From contig NZ_BOSE01000012.1 in assembly GCF_018403185.1 (NCBI RefSeq), positions 126,194 to 169,489 on the forward strand: 43,296 nucleotides of DNA. Direction: 5' to 3'. The position numbers and the translations under genes are program-made. Below, piece by piece: positions 1 through 8,161 of the stretch. This stretch comes from Paenibacillus montaniterrae. Its GTDB lineage: Bacteria > Bacillota > Bacilli > Paenibacillales > Paenibacillaceae. A model generated the notes under the pieces. The model was not told the origin of the DNA. It saw only the letters and a list, made by a program, of their open reading frames with translations, and did no database searches. The first letter of the stretch is position 1. Every line of letters begins with the position of its first letter.

Positions 1-827
1 TGGTAAGCATGATTGGTGCTGTTGGTGACGATCAGTTTGGCCGTCGCCTGCGAGAGGTGCTGGAGCAGGAAGGGGTTGATGTGTCTGGTGTTGCCACACT
101 GCCTGGAATTGCTACTGGCGTAGCCTCGATTATTCATGCCGAGCAGGACAATCGTATTATCGTTGTACCGGGGGCCAATGGCGAGGTAACGCCCGAGCTG
201 ATTGAACGGTATAGAGAGCAAATCACTGCCGCCGATGCTTTGCTTGTACAGCTCGAAATTCCGCTCCCTGCAGTCGAAAGCGCTTTGCGCATAGCTAGAG
301 AAGAGGGAGTTACGACGATATTGAATCCTGCACCAGTGCAGCATTTGCCAGCTTCCTTGTTAAGCCTGGTCGATTATATAACGCCAAATGAACTCGAGTT
401 CCAGATATTAGCCAGCAAGGCTGACTCGCAAGGCAATTTTGGGCAAGCTAACAGCAATAGTCACGCACGCGAAAAACAGAGGACTGATAGCGATAATGCT
501 GAACAACAGCTGGCAGTGGAGCTTGAGCAAAATTTGCAGGCTTGGTCAGAGGCTGTTGCTCCAGCAATTGTACTGACACTTGGCAGTAAAGGAGCGTTGC
601 TCTGCAAGGCTGGTGAGGTAAGTGCCGCAGCGGCCCCCCAGGTTCAGGTTGTAGATACGACGGGAGCGGGAGACTGCTTGAATGGCGCTTTTGCCACCTG
701 TCTTGCTAAAGGGATGAGCCCGCAACAAGCGCTGCAGCTGGCCGTCAAAGCAGCCACGATTTCTGTTACGGTCTTTGGCGCTCAGGCTGGTATGCCAACC
801 TGGGAGCAGTTAGATGTCGACATCTAA
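1..827 (+). CDS. rbsK: Ribokinase (PfkB family), 5' end outside window
   Basis: ATP-dependent ribokinase that phosphorylates D-ribose to ribose 5-phosphate in the cytoplasm. The frame is open from base 3, and the first visible Met (base 9) falls in the middle of the usual family sequence (MIGAVGDDQFG), so about 45-50 N-terminal residues with the sugar-binding GGKGAN region lie outside the window. Counting from that Met, the PfkB C-terminal signature DTTGAGD is at 216-222 and contains the catalytic Asp; NPAPV at 106-110 and TPNE at 125-128 are also typical. Residues about 136-165 are an extra Gln/Asn/Ser-rich stretch between TPNE and the LTLGSKGALL strand that most ribokinases lack. The residues after the catalytic Asp are CLNGA where TFNGA is usual. 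Other PfkB sugar kinases are possible, but ribokinase fits best. Confidence 0.85.
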   Translation, partial: VSMIGAVGDDQFGRRLREVLEQEGVDVSGVATLPGIATGVASIIHAEQDNRIIVVPGANGEVTPELIERYREQITAADALLVQLEIPLPAVESALRIAREEGVTTILNPAPVQHLPASLLSLVDYITPNELEFQILASKADSQGNFGQANSNSHAREKQRTDSDNAEQQLAVELEQNLQAWSEAVAPAIVLTLGSKGALLCKAGEVSAAAAPQVQVVDTTGAGDCLNGAFATCLAKGMSPQQALQLAVKAATISVTVFGAQAGMPTWEQLDVDI

Positions 828-846
828 ATTCAATTGCGAAATAACG

Positions 847-898
847 AGCCGTCTTTTCTATATAAAGCAGTAAGCTGTGATTTATTAGAAGGACGGCT
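847..898. repeat. Inverted repeat downstream of rbsK
   Basis: AGCCGTC plus a T-rich extension (from 847) pairs with AGAAGGACGGCT (887-898), leaving a loop of about 25 nt. No T-run follows, so a classical intrinsic terminator is not supported. It may still stabilise or end the rbsK transcript. Confidence 0.4.
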
Positions 899-1004
899 AC
901 TTGCATGTAAATAAGGGTATTCGAGCTTCCTATGTTGAGACCCTGATCCATGATTTTACACAGAGATAATTTTTCTGAAAATTCATAATTAACTAAAATC
1001 TATT

Positions 1005-1033
1005 TTGAATCTTCACCCTGCATATGCTATAAT
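1005..1033 (+). promoter_or_regulatory. Sigma-A-type promoter of hpf
   Basis: The -35 is TTGAAT (1005-1010) and the -10 is TATAAT (1028-1033), with a 17-bp spacer. Transcription would start near 1040, just before the strong ribosome binding site (AAAGGAGG, 1044-1051), giving a very short leader. No sigma-B or sigma-H style promoter was recognised, although hpf is stress-controlled in Bacillus. Confidence 0.7.
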
Positions 1034-1059
1034 AACAACATATAAAGGAGGAGTGCCAC

Positions 1060-1605
1060 ATGAACTACAATATTCGAGGACAACGTGTTCAAGTTACTGA
1101 TGCACTTAGGGACTATGCTGAGAAAAAGCTCAGCAGATTGGAGAAGTATTTCGATCCTTCGATCACCTCCGAGGTTAATGTTACACTCTCTGTAACGAAA
1201 GGCCAGCATACCGTTGAGGTTACTATACCGATTTCCGGAATGTTCCTTCGTGCAGAAGAACGCAGCGATGATATGTACGCTTCTATTGACTCTGTCATTG
1301 ATAAGCTGGAGCGTCAAATTCGCAAGCATAAAACGAAATTGAATCGTAAAATTCGCCAAACAGGCGGCAGCAAGGAAATTGTGCAGGATCAGGGCTCAGC
1401 TGTTTCCGTACTGGACGAAGAAGAGGAATTCGAGCTTGTCCGTACCAAGCGCTTTACCTTTAAGCCAATGGATGTAGAGGAAGCCATTTTGCAAATGAAT
1501 ATGCTCGGTCATACCTTCTTTGTTTTCGCAAATGTCGATACGAAGTCTGTCAATGTCGTGTACAAACGTAGTGATGGGAAGTATGGCTTGATTGAACAAC
1601 AATAA
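1060..1605 (+). CDS. hpf: Long-form ribosome hibernation promoting factor HPF
   Basis: The 181-residue protein is the long HPF form that pairs 70S ribosomes into inactive 100S dimers in stationary phase or stress. Residues 1-100 are the S30AE/RaiA-like domain that sits in the decoding centre (start MNYNIRGQRVQVTDALRDYA; basic helix near 85-100). A charged linker follows (about 101-120), then the C-terminal dimerisation domain at 122-181 (FELVRTKRFTFKPMDVEEAI, ending in DGKYGLIEQQ). The ATG at 1060 lies 8 bases after AAAGGAGG. The gene is monocistronic by appearance, with its own promoter upstream. A repeat array begins 5 bases after the stop and a terminator lies at 1853-1900. hpf directly upstream of secA is common in Bacillales. 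Confidence 0.95.
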   Translation: MNYNIRGQRVQVTDALRDYAEKKLSRLEKYFDPSITSEVNVTLSVTKGQHTVEVTIPISGMFLRAEERSDDMYASIDSVIDKLERQIRKHKTKLNRKIRQTGGSKEIVQDQGSAVSVLDEEEEFELVRTKRFTFKPMDVEEAILQMNMLGHTFFVFANVDTKSVNVVYKRSDGKYGLIEQQ

Positions 1606-1610
1606 TACAA

Positions 1611-1790
1611 GAGGAAGTTCAAAAAGCACGACTTTGATGACGAGGCGATTGCGTTGTAGTGTATTCGGCGGCGAATCTTGAACGCTAGCGAAAATTCCGG
1701 TGCTCACGTAGTAAGTACCTACGCTGCGCTCCTCATTTTCTACTAGCGTCCAAGCTTCTTGGTCCTGAAAGCCGAGCTTTTTGGACCTTA
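1611..1790. repeat. Palindromic intergenic repeat, copy A1 (full)
   Basis: First full unit of the hairpin repeat family, starting 5 bases after the hpf stop. The outer stem is GTTCAAAAAGC (1617-1627) with GCTTTTTGGAC (1776-1786). An inner box ACTTTGATGAC (from 1631) pairs imperfectly with GGTCCTGAAAGCC (1761-1773). The central stem includes GAAAAT (1690-1695) with ATTTTC (1735-1740). Bases 1672-1773 are identical by eye to 4620-4721 behind secA. No ORF is present. Confidence 0.9.
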
Positions 1791-1798
1791 ATTGAAAG

Positions 1799-1834
1799 AG
1801 GAAATTCAAAAAAGCCCCGAGCTTTTTGGACCTT
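1799..1834. repeat. Repeat copy A2, internally deleted
   Basis: The left outer arm ATTCAAAAAAGC (1804-1815) is joined almost directly to the right outer arm GCTTTTTGGACC (1821-1832). It begins 187 bases after the matching position of copy A1, the same period as the other arrays, so it looks like a tandem copy whose core was lost and only the end hairpin kept. Confidence 0.75.
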
Positions 1835-1852
1835 AATTAAAAGAGGAATCTC

Positions 1853-1900
1853 AAAGGTGCGTTGAGACTTGCTGCTGCAGGTTTCAACAGCGCCTTTTTT
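1853..1900 (+). terminator. Intrinsic terminator after hpf and repeat A
   Basis: A GC-rich stem (GGTGCGTTGAGAC with GTTTCAACAGCGCC) is followed by TTTTTT at 1895-1900. It closes the hpf transcription unit upstream of the secA promoter. Confidence 0.8.
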
Positions 1901-1985
1901 ATATTGGTTGAATATGGAGAGTTGACCGTTTGCTGGAGCAAATCGCAACTTCTTGCCAATAGTTGGCGTATGATAGGGTTATACA

Positions 1986-2014
1986 TTGCGATAACTGCAA
2001 CAAACTGTTAAAAT
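1986..2014 (+). promoter_or_regulatory. Probable sigma-A promoter of secA
   Basis: TTGCGA (1986-1991), a 17-bp spacer and TAAAAT (2009-2014) would start transcription near 2021, about 30 bases before secA. The ribosome binding site GGAAGGGG follows at 2037-2044. Confidence 0.5.
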
Positions 2015-2050
2015 TTTAAGCATAAGTCGAACAATCGGAAGGGGAAAGCC

Positions 2051-4558
2051 ATGCTCGGATTGGTAAAGAAGATTTTTGGAGACTATAACGAGAAGGAAAT
2101 AAAGCGGCTTACAAAGGTCGTTGAACAAATAAATGCAATGGAATCGCAATATCAGGCGCTTTCAGATGAACAGCTGCGTGCGAAAACGGAGGAATTTAAA
2201 GCGCGGGTAGCCAAAGGAGAATCGCTTGATGATTTACTGCCTGAAGCATTTGCTACTGCACGCGAGGCTTCCAAACGTGTACTGAACATGCGTCACTTTG
2301 ATGTTCAGCTGCTAGGCGGTATGGTGCTTCATGAAGGCAAGATCGCAGAGATGAAAACAGGGGAAGGTAAAACACTCGTTGCTACACTTCCTGTTTATTT
2401 GAATGCTCTTGCTGGAAAAGGCGTTCATGTCGTTACGGTCAATAGTTACTTGGCTGAGCGCGATAGTAAAATAATGGGTCAGCTGTATGAGTTTCTTGGC
2501 TTGACAGTTGGCTGTAACTTGCACGGACTTTCTCATGCAGAAAAACAAGCTGCATATGCCTGTGATATTACGTACGGAACAAACAATGAGTTTGGCTTTG
2601 ACTATTTGCGTGACAACATGGTGCTGTACAAAGAGCAAATGGTACAGCGTCCACTTAACTACGCGATCATTGACGAGGTCGACTCGATTCTAATTGATGA
2701 GGCGCGTACTCCGCTCATCATTTCTGGACAAGCTGCCAAATCTACCGAGCTATATCATGCAGCGCAACGCCTCGTTTCCCGCATGAAAGAGGAAGAAGAT
2801 TTTACAATTGACATTAAGCTGAAAAATGTAATGCTGACTGAAGAAGGGGTTAACAAGTCGGAGCGTGCCTTCGGTATTGAAAACCTGTTTGATCATGCCA
2901 ATGTGACGATCAACCACCATATTCAGCAGGCGCTTAAAGCGAACTACATTATGAAGCGCGATGTTGATTATGTTGTAGAAAATGAAGAAGTTGTGATCGT
3001 CGATGAATTTACGGGCCGTCTGATGGCTGGACGTCGCTACAGCGATGGCTTGCACCAAGCTATTGAAGCTAAAGAAGAATTAAAGGTGCAAAATGAAAGC
3101 ATGACGCTAGCTACGATTACCTTCCAGAACTATTTCCGTATGTACCGCAAGCTTTCAGGTATGACAGGTACAGCGAAAACTGAGGAAGAGGAATTCCGTA
3201 AAATATATGGGCTTGATGTTATTCAAATCCCTACTAACCGTGCCATGATCCGTAATGATATGGCGGATGTTGTTTACAAAACAGTAAACGGCAAGTTCAA
3301 GGCGGTTGTTGAGGAGATTGTGGTGCGCCATAAAAAGAACCAGCCGGTGCTTGTAGGTACGATTTCCATCGAAAACTCGGAAGTGCTTTCTGAAATGCTG
3401 AAGCGACGTGGTGTTCAGCATAAAGTATTGAACGCCAAGTTCCATGCGGAGGAAGCTGAAATTATTTCACGTGCAGGCCAGCCTGGTGCCGTTACAATTG
3501 CAACCAATATGGCGGGTCGTGGTACCGATATTTTGCTTGGCGATGGTGTTGCAGAAATCGGCGGCTTGCATATTATTGGTACAGAGCGCCATGAAAGCCG
3601 TCGTATTGATAACCAGCTTCGCGGACGTGCCGGTCGTCAAGGCGATCCGGGCTCCTCGCAATTCTACTTGTCGCTTGAAGATGAGCTGATGCGTCGCTTT
3701 GGTGCAGAAAATATTATGGCGATGATGGATCGACTTGGCTTGGATGAGGATCAGCCGATCGAAAGTCGAATGATTACTAAAGCGGTTGAGTCTGCGCAAA
3801 AACGTGTTGAGGGCAATAACTTCGATACACGTAAAATCGTCCTGCAATATGACGATGTGATGAACCAGCAGCGCGAGGTTATCTACAAGCAGCGTCGCGA
3901 TATTTTGGAATCAGACAACATTCGCGATGAAGTTATGGAGATGATCAAGCCTGTTATTGAGCGTACAGTCGAAGCGCACTGCGTAGGAGATATTCCGGAG
4001 GATTGGGATCTGCAGGCTATTATCGACTACGTGCATGCCAATCTGCTTGAAGAAGGCTCTCTAACTCGCGATGATATTTGGGGCAAGGAAAAAGATGAAA
4101 TCGTCGAGACGATTTATAATAAAGTCGTTCAAGTATATGATGCGCGCGAGGAGCAGCTTGGCGCATTATCGATGCGTGAATTCGAGAAGGTTATTGTGCT
4201 TCGCGCGGTAGACTCCAAATGGATGGATCATATTGATGCGATGGATCATTTGCGTCAAGGTATTCACCTGCGCGCGTATGGCGGTACCGATCCACTTCGC
4301 GAATATCAGTTTGAAGGCTATGAAATGTTCCAGAGCATGATTGCCTCCATTCAAGAAGAGGTTGCCAAGTATATTATGAAGGCAAGAATTGAAAGCAACC
4401 TCGAACGTCAAGAGGTTGTGAAGGGACAAACGTCTTCAACAAGCGGCGGTGGCGAAGAAAATGCAAAACGCCCGGTACGCCGTGAAGAGCGCGTTGGACG
4501 CAACGATCTATGTCCGTGTGGGAGCGGCAAGAAATACAAGCAATGCCACGGCAAATAG
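2051..4558 (+). CDS. secA: Protein translocase ATPase SecA
   Basis: SecA is the cytoplasmic and membrane-peripheral motor that pushes unfolded precursor proteins through SecYEG. The 835 residues match the usual Bacillales length. The Walker A motif MKTGEGKT is at 101-108 and the DEAD-type Walker B DEVD at 208-211. The preprotein cross-linking, scaffold and wing regions follow, and NBD2 carries motifs GTISIENSE and NMAGRGTDI. The C-terminal zinc-binding tail is intact (CPCGSGKKYKQCHGK), which in the family binds SecB or ribosomes and lipids. The start at 2051 follows GGAAGGGGAAAGCC. Repeat array B starts 2 bases after the stop, and prfB follows it, as in Bacillus. Confidence 0.98.
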   Translation: MLGLVKKIFGDYNEKEIKRLTKVVEQINAMESQYQALSDEQLRAKTEEFKARVAKGESLDDLLPEAFATAREASKRVLNMRHFDVQLLGGMVLHEGKIAEMKTGEGKTLVATLPVYLNALAGKGVHVVTVNSYLAERDSKIMGQLYEFLGLTVGCNLHGLSHAEKQAAYACDITYGTNNEFGFDYLRDNMVLYKEQMVQRPLNYAIIDEVDSILIDEARTPLIISGQAAKSTELYHAAQRLVSRMKEEEDFTIDIKLKNVMLTEEGVNKSERAFGIENLFDHANVTINHHIQQALKANYIMKRDVDYVVENEEVVIVDEFTGRLMAGRRYSDGLHQAIEAKEELKVQNESMTLATITFQNYFRMYRKLSGMTGTAKTEEEEFRKIYGLDVIQIPTNRAMIRNDMADVVYKTVNGKFKAVVEEIVVRHKKNQPVLVGTISIENSEVLSEMLKRRGVQHKVLNAKFHAEEAEIISRAGQPGAVTIATNMAGRGTDILLGDGVAEIGGLHIIGTERHESRRIDNQLRGRAGRQGDPGSSQFYLSLEDELMRRFGAENIMAMMDRLGLDEDQPIESRMITKAVESAQKRVEGNNFDTRKIVLQYDDVMNQQREVIYKQRRDILESDNIRDEVMEMIKPVIERTVEAHCVGDIPEDWDLQAIIDYVHANLLEEGSLTRDDIWGKEKDEIVETIYNKVVQVYDAREEQLGALSMREFEKVIVLRAVDSKWMDHIDAMDHLRQGIHLRAYGGTDPLREYQFEGYEMFQSMIASIQEEVAKYIMKARIESNLERQEVVKGQTSSTSGGGEENAKRPVRREERVGRNDLCPCGSGKKYKQCHGK

Positions 4559-4560
4559 AG

Positions 4561-4740
4561 CGGAAGTTTAAAAATCCGGACTTTGATGACGATGACGGGC
4601 GTTGTAGCGTAGTCGACGTCGAATCTTGAACGCTAGCGAAAATTCCGGTGCTCACGTAGTAAGTACCTACGCTGCGCTCCTCATTTTCTACTAGCGTCCA
4701 AGCTTCTTGGTCCTGAAAGCCCGGCTTTTTAAACCTTATT
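4561..4740. repeat. Palindromic intergenic repeat, copy B1 (full)
   Basis: Full hairpin unit starting just after the secA stop. The outer stem differs from copy A1 but is still complementary: AAGTTTAAAAATCCGG (4564-4579) with CCGGCTTTTTAAACCTT (4721-4737). The central 102 bases (4620-4721) are identical to copy A1. The hypervariable segment after GATGACGATG reads ACGGGCGT. Confidence 0.9.
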
Positions 4741-4820
4741 GGAAGTGAAAGTTTAAAAAACGGACTTTGATGACGATGACGGGCGATGTAGCTTAGTCGA
4801 CGTCGAATATGTCACGCTAA
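4741..4820. repeat. Repeat copy B2, 3'-truncated, upstream of prfB
   Basis: A second unit begins in tandem (period 185) with its own left outer arm (AAGTTTAAAAAACGG). It continues through the GTCGACGTCGAAT box and the alternative block ATGTCACGCTA, then stops. There is no right arm. Its end lies about 35 bases before the prfB start, so it forms the prfB leader. No separate prfB promoter was recognised. Confidence 0.85.
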
Positions 4821-4855
4821 GCAGTAAATTCTTTTATTTTAGGAGAACGATGATT

Positions 4856-5966
4856 ATGATAGATGTTGCGGTAAAGCAAGAGCTTCGTGATATGGTCAGC
4901 CGATTACAGACTCTTAGGGGGTCTCTTTGACTTAGAACTGAAGCAGGAAATGATTGCGAACTATGAAGAGAAGATGTCTATGCCGGATTTTTGGGATGAT
5001 AATGATCGGGCACAAACCATTATTTCTGAATTGAATGCGGTCAAGTCCGTCGTTGAGCAGTATAATAAGCTGCATAATGAGCAGCAAGAGCTTGAAATGA
5101 TGCTGGAGCTGGTAGAGGAGGAGCAGGACGAGGAGATGGCAGGCGAGCTTGTCACGGGCATTACCGCCTTGTCGAATAAGCTGTCTGATTTTGAACTGCA
5201 ATTGCTTCTTAACCAGCCTTATGATCGCCTGAATGCGATTGTTGAACTGCATCCCGGCGCTGGCGGTACTGAGTCACAGGACTGGGGCATGATGCTGTAT
5301 CGGATGTATACGCGCTGGGCCGAGAAGCGCGGCTTTAAGGTCGAACTGCTTGATTATCAGCCGGGCGATGAAGCGGGAATTAAAAGCGTCAGCATGCTGG
5401 TCAAAGGCTATAATGCCTATGGCTATCTAAAAGCGGAAAAAGGCGTCCACCGTCTGGTGCGCATTTCACCGTTCGATTCCGCAGGACGACGCCATACATC
5501 CTTCGTTTCCTGTGATGTTGTGCCGGAAATTGATGATACGATTGAAATCGAGATCCGCTCGGAGGATTTAAAGGTCGATACGTATCGTGCCAGCGGCGCA
5601 GGCGGACAGCATGTCAATAAAACGGAGTCTGCGATTCGAATTACGCATATTCCTACAGGAATTGTCGTAGCTTGCCAGCAGGAGCGCTCGCAAATCGCCA
5701 ACCGCGACCGTGCGATGAAAATGCTGCGCTCCAAGCTCTATGAGCGCAAGATTGAGGAGCAGATGAAGGAGCTTGCTGAAATACGGGGTGAGCAATCGGA
5801 CATTGCCTGGGGCAGCCAAATTCGCTCTTATGTCTTCCACCCGTACAGCATGGTTAAGGATCATCGCACCTCGGTGGAAACAGGAAATGTTGGAGCAGTG
5901 ATGGACGGGGATCTGGATATGTTTATTGACGGCTACCTGCGTAGCCAGATTAGGCAGCAAGCATAA
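4856..5966 (+). CDS. prfB: Peptide chain release factor 2, programmed +1 frameshift
   Basis: RF2 terminates translation at UGA and UAA. Zero-frame codons run from ATG 4856 (alternative ATG 4850, one codon earlier in spacing to AGGAG at 4841) to an in-frame TGA at 4928-4930. Reading resumes in the +1 frame at 4929, giving about 369 residues. The shift site is canonical: an internal Shine-Dalgarno-like AGGGGG (4916-4921), then TCT, then the slippery CTT before TGA C. The codon-recognition tripeptide SPF is near 204-206 and the catalytic GGQ at 249-251. Expression is therefore autoregulated: low RF2 lets ribosomes shift. Plain ORF calling gives a wrong start inside the frameshift region (4887). 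Confidence 0.96.
4913..4931 (+). promoter_or_regulatory. prfB programmed frameshift signal
   Basis: CTT AGG GGG TCT CTT TGA C. The AGGGGG pairs with the 16S anti-SD three bases upstream of the CTT slip codon, and TGA C is a weak termination context. This matches the known Bacillus/E. coli prfB recoding element with TCT in place of TAT. Confidence 0.95.
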
Positions 5967-5970
5967 GACT

Positions 5971-6006
5971 GGGGAGAGTTTGCGCGTTAGTGCGGCTCTC
6001 CCTTTT
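5971..6006 (+). terminator. Terminator after prfB
   Basis: GGGAGAG pairs with CTCTCCC, followed by TTTT at 6003-6006. The next gene's ribosome binding site (GAAAGGA) starts about 5 bases later, so some read-through into the YitT gene is likely. Confidence 0.55.
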
Positions 6007-6026
6007 CCTTGAAAGGATGGCATTGT

Positions 6027-6905
6027 ATGACGCAAAAGACGAGACGGCAAGCAAGAGCACCATTATCTCCATCCATGCAAGTGGCCTGGAACATGATTCA
6101 AGTCGTGGTCGGATCATGCTTGCTGGCACTGAGCTTTAATTTATTTTTGCTGCCTAGCGGTATCGCCTCTGGCGGGGTGGCTGGAATCTCAGTGCTTGTG
6201 CAGCGTGTCGCCAATATCGCGCCGGCAATTACGCAGTGGTCGTTTAATATTCCGCTATTTATAGCGGCGATTGCTGTGCTTGGCAAAAAGTTCGGCGCTA
6301 AATCGATATTAGGCTCCATCATTTTTCCTTTTTTCGTGTTATTGACCGCTCATCTGCCTGCGCCGACGGATAATCCGATTCTTGCGGCTATTTATGGCGG
6401 CATCGGTGTAGGGTTAGGATTGTCGATCGTGTTCCGTGGAGGCGGCTCGACAGGCGGACTAGACCTTGCTGCGCAAATGCTGCATAAACTTACAGGAATT
6501 CCGTATAATCTTGCAGTGGTTTGCTTTGACGGTGCTGTTATTATTGGCACGGCAATCATTATTTCTCCTGAGGTTGCGCTTTACGCGCTCATTTCGTTGT
6601 TTGTGACAAGCAAAACAATTGATTTTGCACAAAATGGACTGCAGCTGTCAAAGGTCGCATTTATTATAAGCGAGCGTTCTGAAGAGCTGGAGCCGATCAT
6701 TTTGCATGATTTGGATCGTGGCTTAACGAAGCTGAAAGGGGAAGGCGGCTATACTGGACATGCGCGCAATGTGATCATGGTCGTTGTTGCCCAGCATGAA
6801 GTAGTTAAGCTGAAAAAAACAGTTGCCAGGCATGATCCGAGCGCATTTGTCATTATAAGCAACACGGCAGAGGTGCTGGGAGAAGGCTTTAAATCGTATC
6901 AATAA
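6027..6905 (+). CDS. YitT family membrane protein (DUF2179)
   Basis: An integral membrane protein of 292 residues, with five or six hydrophobic segments in the first 200 residues and a soluble C-terminal DUF2179-type domain of about 90 residues (ISERSEELEPIILHDLDRG, then GEGGYTGHARNVIMVVV). The family motif GGGSTGGLDL is present between membrane segments. The biochemical function of the family is not established. ATG 6027 is chosen because GAAAGGA lies 9 bases upstream; an in-frame TTG at 6009 lies right after the prfB terminator and lacks a ribosome binding site. No promoter was recognised between prfB and this gene. Confidence 0.85.
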   Translation: MTQKTRRQARAPLSPSMQVAWNMIQVVVGSCLLALSFNLFLLPSGIASGGVAGISVLVQRVANIAPAITQWSFNIPLFIAAIAVLGKKFGAKSILGSIIFPFFVLLTAHLPAPTDNPILAAIYGGIGVGLGLSIVFRGGGSTGGLDLAAQMLHKLTGIPYNLAVVCFDGAVIIGTAIIISPEVALYALISLFVTSKTIDFAQNGLQLSKVAFIISERSEELEPIILHDLDRGLTKLKGEGGYTGHARNVIMVVVAQHEVVKLKKTVARHDPSAFVIISNTAEVLGEGFKSYQ

Positions 6906-6918
6906 ACCATGTCAAAAG

Positions 6919-6962
6919 AACATTGTATTTTTATAAATGTGAATGTATAATAATACAATGTT
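6919..6962. repeat. Inverted repeat embracing the argC promoter
   Basis: AACATTGTATT (6919-6929) and AATACAATGTT (6952-6962) are perfectly complementary over 11 bp. The left arm contains the -35 and the right arm starts just after the -10. An operator for a dimeric regulator is one reading. A weak yitT transcript hairpin is another. Confidence 0.6.
6923..6951 (+). promoter_or_regulatory. Sigma-A promoter of the arginine operon
   Basis: TTGTAT (6923-6928), a 17-bp spacer and TATAAT (6946-6951) start a leader of about 130 bases before argC. The promoter lies inside an 11-bp inverted repeat (see the next entry). ArgR half-site-like TGAAT (6940-6944) and ATTCA (6969-6973) are near, but no full ARG box was convincing. 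Confidence 0.65.
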
Positions 6963-7090
6963 CTGCATATTCATTTTCATAATCTCCTATTGTAAAATAG
7001 TAAAATAGACAAGTGCGAATTCGAATGGACCTGTGAAACCGAACAAAGATTAATAGAGTTGATAGACGGGTGCGAGAGGAAGCGATATTA

Positions 7091-8140
7091 ATGAGTACGA
7101 AGCTGAAAATTGCAATTGTAGGTTCGACCGGCTACGGAGGCGTTGAATTGATGCGTCTGCTGCAGTCTCATCCATACGCGGAAATTACTTCAGTTATTTC
7201 TTCATCAAGTGCAGGCTCACGTGTAACGGAGGGCTATCCGCATTTGCAGCATATTCGAGAAGAGGTGCTTGATGATGTTGATCCGCAGCTAATTAAGCAA
7301 AAGGCTGATCTGGTATTTTTGGCAACGCCGGCAGGTGTAGCATCCAAGCTTGCGCCACAGTATTTGGCTGAGGGCTTAAAGGTGATTGATCTATCAGGAG
7401 ATTTTCGTCTGAAAGATCGAGCCGTGTATGAGCAATGGTATAGGAAGCCGGCAGCGGAGCAGGCGGATCTTGATCAAGCGATCTTTGGACTGGCAGAAGT
7501 ATACGGCTCACAAGTAAGCGACGCTGCGTTCATTTCCAATCCAGGCTGCTTTCCAACGGCAACCTTGCTAGGAATTGTTCCGGCATTGCAGGCTGGCCTT
7601 ATCGATCATAGCACATTAATTGTTGATGCCAAATCAGGTGTATCAGGTGCAGGCCGCGGCGCTTCGCTTGGTACTCATTATTCTGAGCTGAACGAAAATT
7701 TCAAGGCATATAAGGTAAATCAGCATCAGCATATCCCGGAAATCGAGATGGTGCTGTCACAAGTAGCAGGCGAGCAAGTGACGGTTACGTTTACCACTCA
7801 TCTTGTGCCGATGACGCGCGGCATTTTGGCTACAAGCTATGCCAAGCTAAAGCAGGATGTTACGGAGCAGCAGCTGATCGAGCTATATGAGCAGTACTAT
7901 GCGGGTCGCTCTTTTGTACGTATTCGTCCGCAGGGCCAATTGCCTGCAACGAAGGAAGTGTGGGGCTCCAATTATTGCGATATCGGTTTTTCTGTTGACC
8001 CTCGCACCAAGCGCGTAACGATTATTTCGGTAATTGATAATCTTGTAAAGGGCGCTGCAGGTCAAGCAATTCAAAATATGAATATTATGATGGGATGGGA
8101 CGAGACACTTGGCTTGCAATTCGTTCCAGTTTACCCTTAA
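7091..8140 (+). CDS. argC: N-acetyl-gamma-glutamyl-phosphate reductase
   Basis: Third step of arginine synthesis: NADPH-dependent reduction of N-acetylglutamyl phosphate to the semialdehyde. 349 residues from ATG 7091 (GAGAGGA upstream); an in-frame GTG at 7070 lacks a ribosome binding site. The nucleotide-binding loop GSTGYGG is at 11-17, and the catalytic Cys is C153 in SNPGCFPT. The family motif HLVPMTRGI is also visible. It is the first gene of the argCJBD-F-G-H run, and argJ follows after 21 bases. Confidence 0.97.
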   Translation: MSTKLKIAIVGSTGYGGVELMRLLQSHPYAEITSVISSSSAGSRVTEGYPHLQHIREEVLDDVDPQLIKQKADLVFLATPAGVASKLAPQYLAEGLKVIDLSGDFRLKDRAVYEQWYRKPAAEQADLDQAIFGLAEVYGSQVSDAAFISNPGCFPTATLLGIVPALQAGLIDHSTLIVDAKSGVSGAGRGASLGTHYSELNENFKAYKVNQHQHIPEIEMVLSQVAGEQVTVTFTTHLVPMTRGILATSYAKLKQDVTEQQLIELYEQYYAGRSFVRIRPQGQLPATKEVWGSNYCDIGFSVDPRTKRVTIISVIDNLVKGAAGQAIQNMNIMMGWDETLGLQFVPVYP

Positions 8141-8161
8141 TTATAAGGAGAGCGAGATAAA

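Noticed and set aside
1396..1809. Minus-strand open frame running through the hpf end and repeat A
   Set aside because: It joins hpf antisense with repeat sequence. The other repeat copies do not keep a common frame, so the repeats are not protein-coding.
6952..7090. Possible T-box or other amino acid riboswitch in the arginine leader
   Set aside because: No GGGTGGNACCGCG-type antiterminator sequence and no leader terminator were found in the ~130-base leader.
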